Shown here piece by piece: positions 1 to 9,595 of a stretch of 64,000 nt of DNA (positions are counted from its first letter, which is position 1; each line of letters opens with the position of its first letter). The position numbers were made by a program, and so were the translations under genes. The DNA comes from Alteromonas sp. MMG017 (GTDB lineage: Bacteria > Pseudomonadota > Gammaproteobacteria > Enterobacterales > Alteromonadaceae), in assembly GCF_018100795.1 (NCBI RefSeq), contig NZ_JAGJDY010000004.1, positions 124,001 through 188,000 on the forward strand, written 5' to 3'. The notes beneath the pieces were generated by a model, which worked only from the letters and a program-made list of their open reading frames with translations, searched no databases and had not been told where the DNA came from.

Positions 1-2
1 CT

Positions 3-3000
3 CCCCTTTCCTCAACGGCTCGGGTGGCATTAGATGAAGATCAGTTATTGATTAGTGTGTTGCGCATTAACGGCCGCCCCCTATGGGACGGCTTTGACGT
101 TTACCCTGTTGGTGAACGATACCTCGTCCCTGCGTCTTTATTTGCCGATGCACTCTCCTTAGATTGGGAAATATCAATGGCTCAAGGGACTATACAATCG
201 CAAGGTAGTATTGATTTCTGCAGCTTCAACTATGCATTTAATCAAACCTTGCCCACGCTGAATAATACACCGCCTGATGCGTTTCTTTGGGCAGCCGATG
301 AATTCGATATTTATATCGATACACGCATGATTGCTACCTTATTGCAGATTGAACAACAATTTAACTATACGTTGCTTCAGCTTAACCTCACTGGCCAGCT
401 TCCCTTTAATTCATCTTCAAACACAAGCGCTGATAATCCGCCTCTTCACTTTAAACCTAACGTAGTGCCTGTAAGTAAAGTTGTTGAAGATCAATATCAA
501 TTTTTCACATCGCCACTGGTGACTTATCGTTTATCACAACAGGATAGCGCCACCAGCGACAATCGCTTTTCCGCTAATATAAATGCAGGGTTCGATTTCT
601 TATATCATTCAGCAAACCTTCGCGTGAGTAGAGTTGATGACACGAGTATCCATTACCTGCGGTTTGGTAAAACCTTAAACGAAAACGTCCAAGACACTAA
701 CAATGCTTTAAACAGTTTTGCCTACGAATTTGGCGATATACAGCTGCAAAGAGATGAGCTTGTTACACGTTCTGGACAGTCACTCGGCTTGATTGTACAT
801 AATGGAGATACGCGGCAGCGGCGCAGTTTTTCAAGCACTAGCATTGAAGAATTCGTATTACCTGGATGGCGGGTACAGCTCTTCAGAAATGGGCAATTTA
901 TCGATGAGCAATTTAGTAACGAGGAGAACAAGGTACTTTTCGAAGATATAGAAACCTTCTATGGGGCAAACTTATTTGAATTGAAATTATATGGGCCTGA
1001 AGGTCAGCAAGAGGTTAGAACTAAAACCGTCAATGTGGGTAATAATCAGCTAAGACAGGGCAAGTTCGATTTTTTATTTGGGCTTACTGACAATCAATTT
1101 CGGTTACTTGATGGTCAAGTATCTACCACTGGGATAGGAAAAGCCACTGTTGCAAGGCTCGGCTACGGTCTTACCGATAGCGCTACCTTATCTGCGAGCG
1201 TTCAACGCCTTTGGCTGGAAGATGAAATTGCCTCGTATGTCACGGCCGGTATTAATACCCAACTTTTTGGCTCGGCGCTCAAATTTGAGGTATCAGATCA
1301 GGATACTGGCGGTTACGGTATGTTTTTAGGCTGGAACGGTAGGTTCAGCAATAACCTCAACATGAACTTTGCTACCCGCTACTTCAACAATTTTTATAGT
1401 GATGCATACTCACAAGATGATGACATTAAGCACATTTCGTCGTTACGTTTGAACGGCAAAACTGAATGGCTAGGCCGCTTTGGCTGGAACGCCAGTATGA
1501 CCCACAGAGCCTATGAAGTCGATGAGCCCCAAAGTGCGCTAAGCGTAAATGTAAATGACAACTTTCTGGGCGGGACGTTTGCTTCAGGGTTTAGCGTCTC
1601 TAACAACAGTAGCTCTGCGGTCACGGGCCGATTGTATTACGCCAAAGATGTTAATGGGTGGAACCTTTCTAGTGCGTGGAACTTTATTCCTTCAGATCGC
1701 TTTTCAACTGATAATTTCTATGTGTCGATGCGATGGCCGCAATCGCTCTCCCAACATCGCGAAACTCGCTTACGTTATAGAAACGACACTGACAATGCTT
1801 TAGAAATTAGACACCAACACAACTGGCGCTTTGAATCGCTGAACATTGGATTGGCAGCCAGCGTCATGGAGGGTGGAGACTGGTCAGTAAACCTTTCTTT
1901 AACCGGCAATACCAATGTTAACCCTTATACACAGAGTTTGAATTTTGAACGTTCGGCGGGTGCCACTGCTGGGCGTATAGATGCTTTTGCCTTCCTTGAC
2001 GATAATCGAAATTTACGCAAAGACCCAAACGAAATGCCTATCGAAGGCGTCACGTTTACTGGAAGCTCACTGTGGCGTGATAAAAGTACCGACGCAAATG
2101 GAATGGTCAGGCTCAATACGGGAGCCAGAACACAAAACCTCACCTTAACACCTGATTCGCTTCCTGACCCCTATATGTTGCCAGCCTCTGGAAAAGTACA
2201 AGTACTGACCCACGCGGGCGGGGTTAATGAAACTCAATTCCCAGTACATACCTTTAATGATGTTGAAGGAACCATTTATCTAGTAGGTGATTCTTCTAGC
2301 CGTGGCGCGGCTTATGTTGACATAGCGCTTATCGACAATACTGAACAAATAGTAGTTAAAACGCGAACAGAGAGCGACGGCTATTTCTATGTTAATGCTG
2401 TTCCTCCTGGTGAGTACCGCATTGAAATAGATGAGGACTACCTCATTCAGCAAGGCTTAACGATTAAATCCAGCACCCTTGCATTTACAGCCCCAGCACA
2501 TGGCGATTCCGTTTTTATAGATGATATTTTGCTTGCACGAGAAACCTCTTTACCGAACGAAAACCTTGCGGCCAACTCCGCAACCATTGAGCCTGTTTCA
2601 AGCCCCGATACCGCCCATAAATATGAAATACAAATTGGTATATTCAGGCATTCTCGCTCTATTTTTGAAGTGATGAAGCATTTGCCCATCGCCCCTGAGT
2701 CAATTCAATTTCATCGCAATCATAGCGCTGCATTAACCTATGTGACGGTAGGAAGATTTGACCTATTTAGCGAAGCAAAAATGATATTGCAAAAGCTCAA
2801 TCAACACCCCGCCTTTAGCCACGCATTTATGAGTCCATCTACGCGATATACTGGTGCGCATTGGCGTTTAGAATCAATACTAGAGGATATACAAGAACTT
2901 ATTAGGCACTCACTTCATCAAATAGAATCAAGTTCTGCTGAACGCGTTTGTCAGCTTGCCGCCTATCAGGCACTTAGCTCAATTAATCCAACCATTTTTA

Positions 3001-3170
3001 TTCAACATCCTGAACTGATGCTCTTGCCTAATAACAATGAGTCTCCTTCGTTCTACCGCCTAGTTGCTCCCGCTGCTGATACTTCAGTTTGTCATGATGA
3101 TTATTACGATGCCAAATACCGTAGCGGCCCGTTTTCTGTCACCCGTGAAAGCTTACTCATAAAACATTAG
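3..3170 (+). CDS. Usher-like outer-membrane protein with SPOR-like C-terminus (5' end outside the window)
   Basis: The frame is open to the left edge, so the start lies outside the window; the GTG at 24 has no ribosome site and is probably internal. The visible 1,050 residues begin with a usher-like barrel region. It includes a PGWRVQLFRNG...ELKLYGPEGQ stretch like the segment of CFA/CooC-type ushers that binds the emerging subunit. Around residue 650 there is an SdrD-B-like stretch (AFLDDNRNLRKDPNEMPIEGV), and around 760-810 a carboxypeptidase-regulatory-like fold. Residues about 870-940 (YEIQIGIFRHS...VTVGRFDLFSEAKMIL) look like a SPOR domain, which binds denuded peptidoglycan in known members. 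The likely role is assembly or export of a surface fibre. Chaperone and subunit genes, if any, would lie upstream. The substrate is unknown. Confidence 0.6.
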   Translation, partial: PLSSTARVALDEDQLLISVLRINGRPLWDGFDVYPVGERYLVPASLFADALSLDWEISMAQGTIQSQGSIDFCSFNYAFNQTLPTLNNTPPDAFLWAADEFDIYIDTRMIATLLQIEQQFNYTLLQLNLTGQLPFNSSSNTSADNPPLHFKPNVVPVSKVVEDQYQFFTSPLVTYRLSQQDSATSDNRFSANINAGFDFLYHSANLRVSRVDDTSIHYLRFGKTLNENVQDTNNALNSFAYEFGDIQLQRDELVTRSGQSLGLIVHNGDTRQRRSFSSTSIEEFVLPGWRVQLFRNGQFIDEQFSNEENKVLFEDIETFYGANLFELKLYGPEGQQEVRTKTVNVGNNQLRQGKFDFLFGLTDNQFRLLDGQVSTTGIGKATVARLGYGLTDSATLSASVQRLWLEDEIASYVTAGINTQLFGSALKFEVSDQDTGGYGMFLGWNGRFSNNLNMNFATRYFNNFYSDAYSQDDDIKHISSLRLNGKTEWLGRFGWNASMTHRAYEVDEPQSALSVNVNDNFLGGTFASGFSVSNNSSSAVTGRLYYAKDVNGWNLSSAWNFIPSDRFSTDNFYVSMRWPQSLSQHRETRLRYRNDTDNALEIRHQHNWRFESLNIGLAASVMEGGDWSVNLSLTGNTNVNPYTQSLNFERSAGATAGRIDAFAFLDDNRNLRKDPNEMPIEGVTFTGSSLWRDKSTDANGMVRLNTGARTQNLTLTPDSLPDPYMLPASGKVQVLTHAGGVNETQFPVHTFNDVEGTIYLVGDSSSRGAAYVDIALIDNTEQIVVKTRTESDGYFYVNAVPPGEYRIEIDEDYLIQQGLTIKSSTLAFTAPAHGDSVFIDDILLARETSLPNENLAANSATIEPVSSPDTAHKYEIQIGIFRHSRSIFEVMKHLPIAPESIQFHRNHSAALTYVTVGRFDLFSEAKMILQKLNQHPAFSHAFMSPSTRYTGAHWRLESILEDIQELIRHSLHQIESSSAERVCQLAAYQALSSINPTIFIQHPELMLLPNNNESPSFYRLVAPAADTSVCHDDYYDAKYRSGPFSVTRESLLIKH

Positions 3171-3531
3171 GCGCTATTATTGAAGCCGTTATCTTGGATG
3201 CATGCCACCTTCTATTAGAAAGACGAAAAACGCATTTCAAAGCCTAATGCTATATGCAATACCAAAGACGGGTTAAGCGTTGGTATGAATATCTTCGCAT
3301 TATGATTTTCTGACGCAATAAAGGTAATAAATTTCTGCCAATAACCTTCCAACTAATCAATTAACATTTTATTTTTATTCACCAGAATACAAGGTTAATT
3401 TTTTGTATTAATTACAGCAATCTTGCTTCCGTGGAAATAAAAACCATAATTTACAGTTATTTAAAACTACACATCGCACAACCACACTCGCGCCAAGTAA
3501 ACCAAATGTTAAAAAATATCAAAGAGTGTTG

Positions 3532-3560
3532 TTGATCTTTCAATTAACGTGCATTAATCT
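3532..3560 (+). promoter_or_regulatory. Predicted sigma-70 promoter of the GH16 gene
   Basis: TTGATC (3532-3537), a 17-bp spacer and TAATCT (3555-3560) give a plausible -35/-10 pair. The transcription start would fall near 3567, inside the first LacI-type operator. Promoter calls from hexamers alone are weak, but the position relative to the operators supports this one. Confidence 0.4.
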
Positions 3561-3562
3561 TA

Positions 3563-3576
3563 TGTAAGCGCTTTCA
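3563..3576. promoter_or_regulatory. LacI-family-type operator 1
   Basis: TGTAAGCGCTTTCA is a near-perfect palindrome with the AAGCGCTT core typical of LacI/GalR-family repressors of sugar use. It overlaps the predicted transcription start of the GH16 glucanase gene. No LacI-family gene is present in the window, so the repressor must be encoded elsewhere. Confidence 0.65.
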
Positions 3577-3599
3577 AACAGAAAAATAACAAGCTCAAA

Positions 3600-3613
3600 T
3601 GGAAGCGCTTACA
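3600..3613. promoter_or_regulatory. LacI-family-type operator 2
   Basis: TGGAAGCGCTTACA is a second copy of the AAGCGCTT palindrome. It lies 37 bp centre to centre from operator 1 and upstream of the GH16 start codon. The pair suggests repression of the glucanase and the following TonB receptor in the absence of a glucan-derived inducer. Confidence 0.6.
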
Positions 3614-3681
3614 AAACATAACTCGACGTGGCCAACGCGGCGTTTTAGATAACCATTTACTTAGCATTAGGGCTGAAGATA

Positions 3682-6354
3682 ATGACTAAAAATGTAACTC
3701 AACTTTCTCGGATTGCTGCCGCGTTAACGGTCACAACTTTGGTTGGCTGTGGCGGTGGAGCAACCACTTCTACAGATATAGACGCCGTTGACACTAGCGC
3801 CCCTACCACAGGATGGGAATTAGTGTGGAGCGACGAATTCGAAGACGCGACCATTAACGATAATAACTGGACACACGAAGTTAACTGCGATGGCGGTGGC
3901 AATAACGAGGCCCAGTGCTATACCGATAGCGACGAAAACGCATTCATTAGTGATGGTGCATTAAGCATTGTTGCATTGCCCGCTGAAGAGGGTGCACAAA
4001 AGCCTTATACCTCAGCCCGCTTAATTACTCGTTACAAAGCAGACTTTAAATATGGCCGCATTGAAATGCGCGCTAAAATGCCTTCGGGTCAAGGCAGTTG
4101 GCCAGCATTTTGGATGATGCCTACCGACGAAGTGTATGGTGGCTGGCCGCGTTCGGGTGAAATTGATATTGTTGAAGCGGTTAACCTTAAAGCTGCCGAT
4201 GCAGATGGCAACCCTGAAGCGCATATCTACGGCACCTTGCATTATGGTCAAGAATGGCCAAACAATGACAGCTCAGGCCAAGCCTATTCACTGCCTGATG
4301 GCGCAAACCCTGCAGATGACTTTCATACCTACGCGATAGAATGGCAAGAAGGCGAAATTCGTTGGTATATGGACGATTACTTGTATGCCACTCAGCGTCG
4401 TTCTGAAGTACGTTACAACAGTAATGGCGAAGCCACAGGCTTGTCACATCGTGGTTGGTACACCGAGTACTTCGAACAAGGCACTGGCGAGCTAGTGACT
4501 CACTGGGACAACGCACCATACGATCAAGAGTTCTACCTAATTCTAAACCTAGCAGTAGGTGGAGAATGGCCTGAAGCGGTAAACGAAACGGGCATTGATG
4601 CCAGTGCGTTTGAAAATGGCCAGAGCTTTGATATCGACTATGTTCGGGTTTACGAATGTGCCTCAAACCCAGATACGGGTGCAGGATGTGAAACTGTACG
4701 CCCAGGCTACGACTCACTAGACGATGCATTGGTAGAAGGTGCGGCTCCCATTCCTTCTCCACCCTCAACAGGCATTGCAGAAAACCTTACTATTTTTGAT
4801 GGCACCACTAACCCTAATTGGCCGGCATGGGATTGCTGCGGAGGTTCAACTCCTGCACTAGTGGAAGATAGTGCTGAAGATCAGGTATATGAATTTAGCT
4901 TTGGTGCAGAACCTACTGTGATGGGCTTTATTAGCCGCGAGCTATTTATTACCGACCCCGCAGGTCAAGCATCCCCCTTCGACGCCTCACCGATGGAAGA
5001 AAACGGTAGCGTAAAATTCGACCTGAAGATGATGTCAGCGCCTAACGATACAGCCGCGAATTGGTCGTTTAAAATAGAAAGTAGCGAAGGCACTACTGCA
5101 GCTACATTGCCGCTAGCGGATGGCTATGTAGGTCCTAATGACACGGCTGGCGATACCCCTGAGCAAGGCGTATGGGAGTCATATGAGTTTCCATTAAGTG
5201 CACTAGCAGATGCGGGGCTAGATACCAGCGCTATTGACGTAATTATGGTATTCCCCGATTGGGGTGCAGGCGATGGCGCCGTTTATCGTTTAGCAAATGT
5301 TGAAATTTCACAAGCGTCTGCCTACCCAGAATTGGTGATATTTGAAGATGAAATGAACCCTGACTGGCCAATGTGGGATTGCTGTGGCGGTTCAACGCCT
5401 ACAGAAGAAATCGACAATGAAGAGCATGGTTTAACCGCTGAGTTCCGTATTGGCGCAGAACCTACTGTGATGGGCTTTATTACCCGTTCAGCGTCAGGCG
5501 GTGGCGACACGCCATTTGATGCATCTGCGTTAGCAGATGGCGGATTGCTGCAATTCGATATGCGCGTTGTTAGCATGCCGAACAATGCAAGTGCCGATTG
5601 GTTATTTAAGGTTGAGTCGAGTGACGGTGCCACTGCGGTTGAGTTACCTATCTCTGATAGCGTTGAAGGACAAGTGCCCGCTGCCGGTGAATGGCAAACT
5701 TACACCTTCCCTATTGCTGACTTACAAGCTGCTGGCCTAGACCTAAGCGCCATTGATGTCATTATGGTGTTCCCAGCGTGGGGCGCAGGTGAAGGTGCAG
5801 TTTATCGCTTAGATAACGTGAAATTTTACCACCCAGATGGCGATACACCTGCGGCAACCGAACTAACTCTGTTTGCCGATACCGCGGCTGACCAATGGTC
5901 TATTTGGGATTGCTGTGGCGGCTCTACGCCTACAGAAGAAGAGGATGACGCCAACCACGGTACGGTAGCTGAATTCCGCATTGGCTCAACACCTACTGTC
6001 ATGGGTTTCCTTGCTGATGACGATGTGTACTTTGATGCCTCTTCATTACTTTCAACAGGCGTAGTGCGCTTTGAAATGAAGGTAAGCTCGGCACCTAACG
6101 ATGCGTCGGCCCCTTGGTTGTTTAAAATTGAGTCTGGCGATACATCAAGCGCTGTCGAGCTTCCTATCTCAGAAAGCCTTGAAGGCGCCGAACCAGTAAC
6201 GGGCGAATGGCAAACCTACACCTTCTCACTTCAAACATTGTATGACGCGGGCTTAGACATAAGCGCCATCGATGTAGTGATGATATTCCCTACGTGGGGA
6301 CAAGGTGAAGGTGCGGTATACCGTGTAGACAATGCTGAAATTGCAGCGCAATAA
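3682..6354 (+). CDS. GH16 endo-beta-1,3-glucanase (laminarinase) lipoprotein with three C-terminal repeat domains
   Basis: It probably hydrolyses beta-1,3-glucans such as laminarin at the cell surface or in the periplasm. A lipoprotein signal ends in LVGC with Cys23 as the lipidation site. The GH16 domain covers about residues 40-325 and carries the catalytic signature EIDIVE: Glu160 nucleophile, Asp162, Glu165 acid/base. Three copies of a roughly 160-180-residue domain follow, starting near residues 367, 549 and 725. Each has a WDCCGGSTP motif near its start and a SAIDV(I/V)M(I/V)FP..G.GEGAVYR motif near its end. They are probably carbohydrate-binding beta-sandwiches, but I cannot name the family. 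A TonB receptor follows 66 bp downstream and two LacI-type operators lie upstream, which fits a small glucan-utilisation locus. The substrate is inferred from the family. Confidence 0.88.
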   Translation: MTKNVTQLSRIAAALTVTTLVGCGGGATTSTDIDAVDTSAPTTGWELVWSDEFEDATINDNNWTHEVNCDGGGNNEAQCYTDSDENAFISDGALSIVALPAEEGAQKPYTSARLITRYKADFKYGRIEMRAKMPSGQGSWPAFWMMPTDEVYGGWPRSGEIDIVEAVNLKAADADGNPEAHIYGTLHYGQEWPNNDSSGQAYSLPDGANPADDFHTYAIEWQEGEIRWYMDDYLYATQRRSEVRYNSNGEATGLSHRGWYTEYFEQGTGELVTHWDNAPYDQEFYLILNLAVGGEWPEAVNETGIDASAFENGQSFDIDYVRVYECASNPDTGAGCETVRPGYDSLDDALVEGAAPIPSPPSTGIAENLTIFDGTTNPNWPAWDCCGGSTPALVEDSAEDQVYEFSFGAEPTVMGFISRELFITDPAGQASPFDASPMEENGSVKFDLKMMSAPNDTAANWSFKIESSEGTTAATLPLADGYVGPNDTAGDTPEQGVWESYEFPLSALADAGLDTSAIDVIMVFPDWGAGDGAVYRLANVEISQASAYPELVIFEDEMNPDWPMWDCCGGSTPTEEIDNEEHGLTAEFRIGAEPTVMGFITRSASGGGDTPFDASALADGGLLQFDMRVVSMPNNASADWLFKVESSDGATAVELPISDSVEGQVPAAGEWQTYTFPIADLQAAGLDLSAIDVIMVFPAWGAGEGAVYRLDNVKFYHPDGDTPAATELTLFADTAADQWSIWDCCGGSTPTEEEDDANHGTVAEFRIGSTPTVMGFLADDDVYFDASSLLSTGVVRFEMKVSSAPNDASAPWLFKIESGDTSSAVELPISESLEGAEPVTGEWQTYTFSLQTLYDAGLDISAIDVVMIFPTWGQGEGAVYRVDNAEIAAQ

Positions 6355-6362
6355 CAAAGCTT

Positions 6363-6388
6363 CTGCCGCTTGCACACTCAAGCGGCAG
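6363..6388 (+). other. Intercistronic hairpin between glucanase and receptor
   Basis: CTGCCGCTTG, a 6-nt loop (CACACT) and CAAGCGGCAG form a perfect 10-bp stem in the short gap. No U-tract follows, so it is more likely an mRNA-stabilising or partial attenuating hairpin than a true terminator. It could set different levels for the two genes. Confidence 0.45.
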
Positions 6389-6420
6389 CAATAAATTGAT
6401 AAAGATTTAGTAGGTCAATT

Positions 6421-9402
6421 ATGAAAAATACAACATTTAAAAAGACCCAGCTCGCCACATCAATGGCTTTGTTGTTGGGTTCAACTTTGGCATTTTCTAC
6501 ATATGCGCAAGAAGTAGAAAGACCAGAAACTCAAACATCAGAAACGGCTGCCTTAGACAACAGCGTACCGAATGAAGTTGAAGTTATTCAAGTTAGCGGT
6601 ATTCGCGGCAGTATGATTCGTTCAATGGATTTAAAGCGAAGCTCAAGCGGTGTTGTAGATGCTATTTCTGCAGAAGAGCTAGGTAAGTTTCCTGATACTA
6701 ACTTAGCAGAATCATTACAGCGTATTACCGGTGTGACTATCAGCCGTTCTAACGGTGAAGGTAGCCAAATTACCGTACGTGGTTTTGGCCCAGAATTTAA
6801 CTTGGTGACACTTAACGGTCGTCAAATGCCAGGTACAGGCTTTACCCGTTCATTTAACCTAGAGAACTTGTCTTCTGAAGGGGTTAGTACCCTTGAGTTA
6901 CACAAAACAGCACGTGCGGAAAACCCAAGTGGTGGGTTAGGTGCGACGGTAAACATCATTACCATGAAGCCGCTTTCTCGCCCTGGCCAACAAGCCTCGT
7001 TTTCAGCAAAAGGCATTTACGATACCTCTAATGTTGAAGGCGATGATGTAACACCAGAAATTGCTGGTGTTTACAGCAACACCTTCGTTGACGATATGTT
7101 TGGTTTTGGGGTCTCTTTTTCTCATCAAGAACGCGATTTCCAACAACAAGCCGCCAGCGTACAAGGTTGGGTGTTGCAAGAAAACGCAGACCTACCTGAA
7201 TTAGATGCTGCTAACGTTGTAGATAACCGTACTAATATTACTGATGCTGCATTCTTTGCAAAAGACATGAATTACAGCATTAATGATGTACAGCGCGAAC
7301 GCTCAAATGGTCAAGTTACCTTTCAATTCCGCCCTGTCGATAATTTCACTGCTACCGTTGATTACACCGCTACCCGCGCCACTACTGGCACAAATACGGT
7401 TGGCTGGGGTATATGGAATAACTTTGGTTCTAACATCAATGCCTACGAATTAGATGCTAACGGTACCGCGGTTTATGCTGATATTAGCGGCGACGATGCA
7501 TCCTTTACCGCAAGCAGAAATACAACACGGGTTGATGCTCGCTCTTTGGGTGTAAACTTAGATTGGGAATTAAATGACGACTGGTTTTTCACCCTTGATT
7601 ACCACGATTCGTACAATGAAACAGACAATGGCTACGATGAAGGCCTAGGTAGCTCAGGCCAGATTATTTTGGGTTCTGATCAGCTTATTTCTAAGGTCTA
7701 TGATTACCGTGAAGGTGAAATTCCACAGGTTTACGTTAACTGGAATAACGGCACCAACGAGATCAACCCAGGTGAAATTGATTCTAACTTCAGCCAGTTC
7801 ATCTATTCTCCGGGCCGCTCTGACATTGAGCAGCTTCAATTAGACGGAACATGGTTTAACTCAGCCTTTGATATTCCGTTGGTAAAAATTGATTTCGGTA
7901 TTGCCCGTACCGAGCAAAGCCTAACAGGGTTTACAGCATGGAGTGGCTTGCGTGGCGGCCCCGGCTTTAATCCTTCTTTCACTGAAATTTTTCCAGATGA
8001 CATGTTTGTTAGAAACGATACCAGTGGCTTCTTAGATGCCTTCTCTGGTGGCGGCGCTAGCATGAATCCTGGCTATTACTATACCTTCGACTTTGATGAA
8101 GCTATTGCTCGTCAACTCGCTTACCTTACCGCTGACGTGGTAGGTGAAAGCAATGCTTACTCGATTGACCCTTATTTTAGTGGCGACCCGTCAGTGAGTA
8201 ATGTTGAAGAGACTACCGACGCTATTTATGTACAAACAGAGTGGGAATTCGAAGTTAGCGATTATTATGTTCAAGTGAACGCTGGTCTGCGTTATGAAGA
8301 AACCGAAGTCCCTAGCGCCGCCGAAGTTCGCGTGCCAACACAAGTCAATTGGGTAGCGGCATCAGAGTGGATAACCCAATTTGAGGCTGATTTACAGCTT
8401 CAAGACTTTACGGGTGAGTACGATGTACTGCTACCGATGTTAGATATTAAAGTAGACGTGACAGACGATGTAGTTGCTCGTTTCTCTTGGGGTAAATCGA
8501 TTACTCGTGCACCTATCGGCCTACTACAAGGTGGCCGTTCGTTCAGTGGAAGCCCCAAAATTGGTTCTCGTACGGCAACAGAAGGAAACACAAGTTTGTT
8601 GCCATATGAATCGACGAATCTTGACCTTTCTTTTGAGTGGTATTACGACGAAGCGAGTTACGCGTCTGTTGGTTTATTTAAAAAGTCAGTTAAAAACTAT
8701 ATTGACTACTCAGCGTCGGAAGAGACCTTTGAAGGCTTGAATGATATTTACCAAGGCCCTCGTTGGAACGAAGCAGTATCGGCACTTGAAGCGGCTGGCG
8801 TGCAAGCGACTGACAGCGCCATTTACGGATACTTTGTAGATAACGGCTATGCAGATGCTGATGGCGTAGTTACCCCTAACGCTGATGATCCTTTAATTAC
8901 ATGGCGTGTGACTAAGCCTCGTAACCTAAGCGATACGCGCACAGTAGAAGGTATTGAACTCGCGGTTCAACATACCTTCGGTGATACTGGCTTTGGTGTA
9001 GGTGCAAACGCAACGTTTGTAGATGGCGATGTGAAGTATGACCCATACGATTTAAGCTCTGAGCAAAACCCGCTTGTGGGTATTAGTGATTCGGCTAACT
9101 TCCAGGTGTTTTACGAAAAAGAAGGCTTATCTGTGAAGGTGACTTATGCATGGCGTTCTGACTACGTCGTGGGAATTGGCCAAGCGCAAGGTTCTGCAGA
9201 TAACCCAGCAACCCAGTTCGATACTTATGGGCAAGTTGATGCCAGCGTGAACTACGATGTGAACGAAAACCTCACCGTGTTCCTTGAAGGCGTGAACATT
9301 AACGATGAAACCGAGCAAGGTTACGGACGTTTTGAAGAGCAGTTCTTATTTGCTCGTCAATATGGTCCTCGCTACACCTTTGGTGCGCGCTACACTTTCT
9401 GA
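6421..9402 (+). CDS. TonB-dependent receptor, probably for glucan oligosaccharides
   Basis: A 993-residue outer-membrane receptor with a signal peptide ending near STYAQ, a TonB-box-like segment (VIQVSGIRGS) and a plug with FPDTNLAESLQRITGV, ITVRGFGPEFN and NPSGGLGATVNI. These are hallmarks of the carbohydrate-type receptors common in Alteromonadales and Xanthomonadales. The barrel ends in RYTF with a terminal aromatic residue, as required for outer-membrane assembly. It follows the GH16 glucanase on the same strand and shares its upstream operators, so the ligand is probably a beta-1,3-glucan fragment. That ligand is inferred from position only. The start has a TAGGT site 7 bp upstream. Confidence 0.85.
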   Translation: MKNTTFKKTQLATSMALLLGSTLAFSTYAQEVERPETQTSETAALDNSVPNEVEVIQVSGIRGSMIRSMDLKRSSSGVVDAISAEELGKFPDTNLAESLQRITGVTISRSNGEGSQITVRGFGPEFNLVTLNGRQMPGTGFTRSFNLENLSSEGVSTLELHKTARAENPSGGLGATVNIITMKPLSRPGQQASFSAKGIYDTSNVEGDDVTPEIAGVYSNTFVDDMFGFGVSFSHQERDFQQQAASVQGWVLQENADLPELDAANVVDNRTNITDAAFFAKDMNYSINDVQRERSNGQVTFQFRPVDNFTATVDYTATRATTGTNTVGWGIWNNFGSNINAYELDANGTAVYADISGDDASFTASRNTTRVDARSLGVNLDWELNDDWFFTLDYHDSYNETDNGYDEGLGSSGQIILGSDQLISKVYDYREGEIPQVYVNWNNGTNEINPGEIDSNFSQFIYSPGRSDIEQLQLDGTWFNSAFDIPLVKIDFGIARTEQSLTGFTAWSGLRGGPGFNPSFTEIFPDDMFVRNDTSGFLDAFSGGGASMNPGYYYTFDFDEAIARQLAYLTADVVGESNAYSIDPYFSGDPSVSNVEETTDAIYVQTEWEFEVSDYYVQVNAGLRYEETEVPSAAEVRVPTQVNWVAASEWITQFEADLQLQDFTGEYDVLLPMLDIKVDVTDDVVARFSWGKSITRAPIGLLQGGRSFSGSPKIGSRTATEGNTSLLPYESTNLDLSFEWYYDEASYASVGLFKKSVKNYIDYSASEETFEGLNDIYQGPRWNEAVSALEAAGVQATDSAIYGYFVDNGYADADGVVTPNADDPLITWRVTKPRNLSDTRTVEGIELAVQHTFGDTGFGVGANATFVDGDVKYDPYDLSSEQNPLVGISDSANFQVFYEKEGLSVKVTYAWRSDYVVGIGQAQGSADNPATQFDTYGQVDASVNYDVNENLTVFLEGVNINDETEQGYGRFEEQFLFARQYGPRYTFGARYTF

Positions 9403-9488
9403 TGTTGTAGGCCCTAAAACAGTAGTTAAGGGCCGTCGTTAAAAGCTGTACTTAGAAGCTAAAATTAAAAGCACTAGCTAGAAAAAAT

Positions 9489-9527
9489 AAAAGCGGCGTA
9501 GAGTTAACCTCTACGCCGCTTTTTTGT
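9489..9527. terminator. Bidirectional rho-independent terminator
   Basis: AGCGGCGTAGAG pairs perfectly with CTCTACGCCGCT around a 5-nt loop, with A-rich sequence before and TTTTTT after. It lies between the convergent TonB receptor and alpha/beta hydrolase genes and can serve both. Confidence 0.85.
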
Positions 9528-9595
9528 AACTGCTTTTTTATAACTGCTTTTTCACGCTAGCGACTTCAAAGCCGCCGAGTAAAACGTCGAAACTG

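Noticed and set aside
4187..4768. 193-codon open frame on the minus strand inside the GH16 gene
   Set aside because: It is antisense to a certain gene and has no ribosome site or recognisable protein. Its length reflects the codon use of the real gene.
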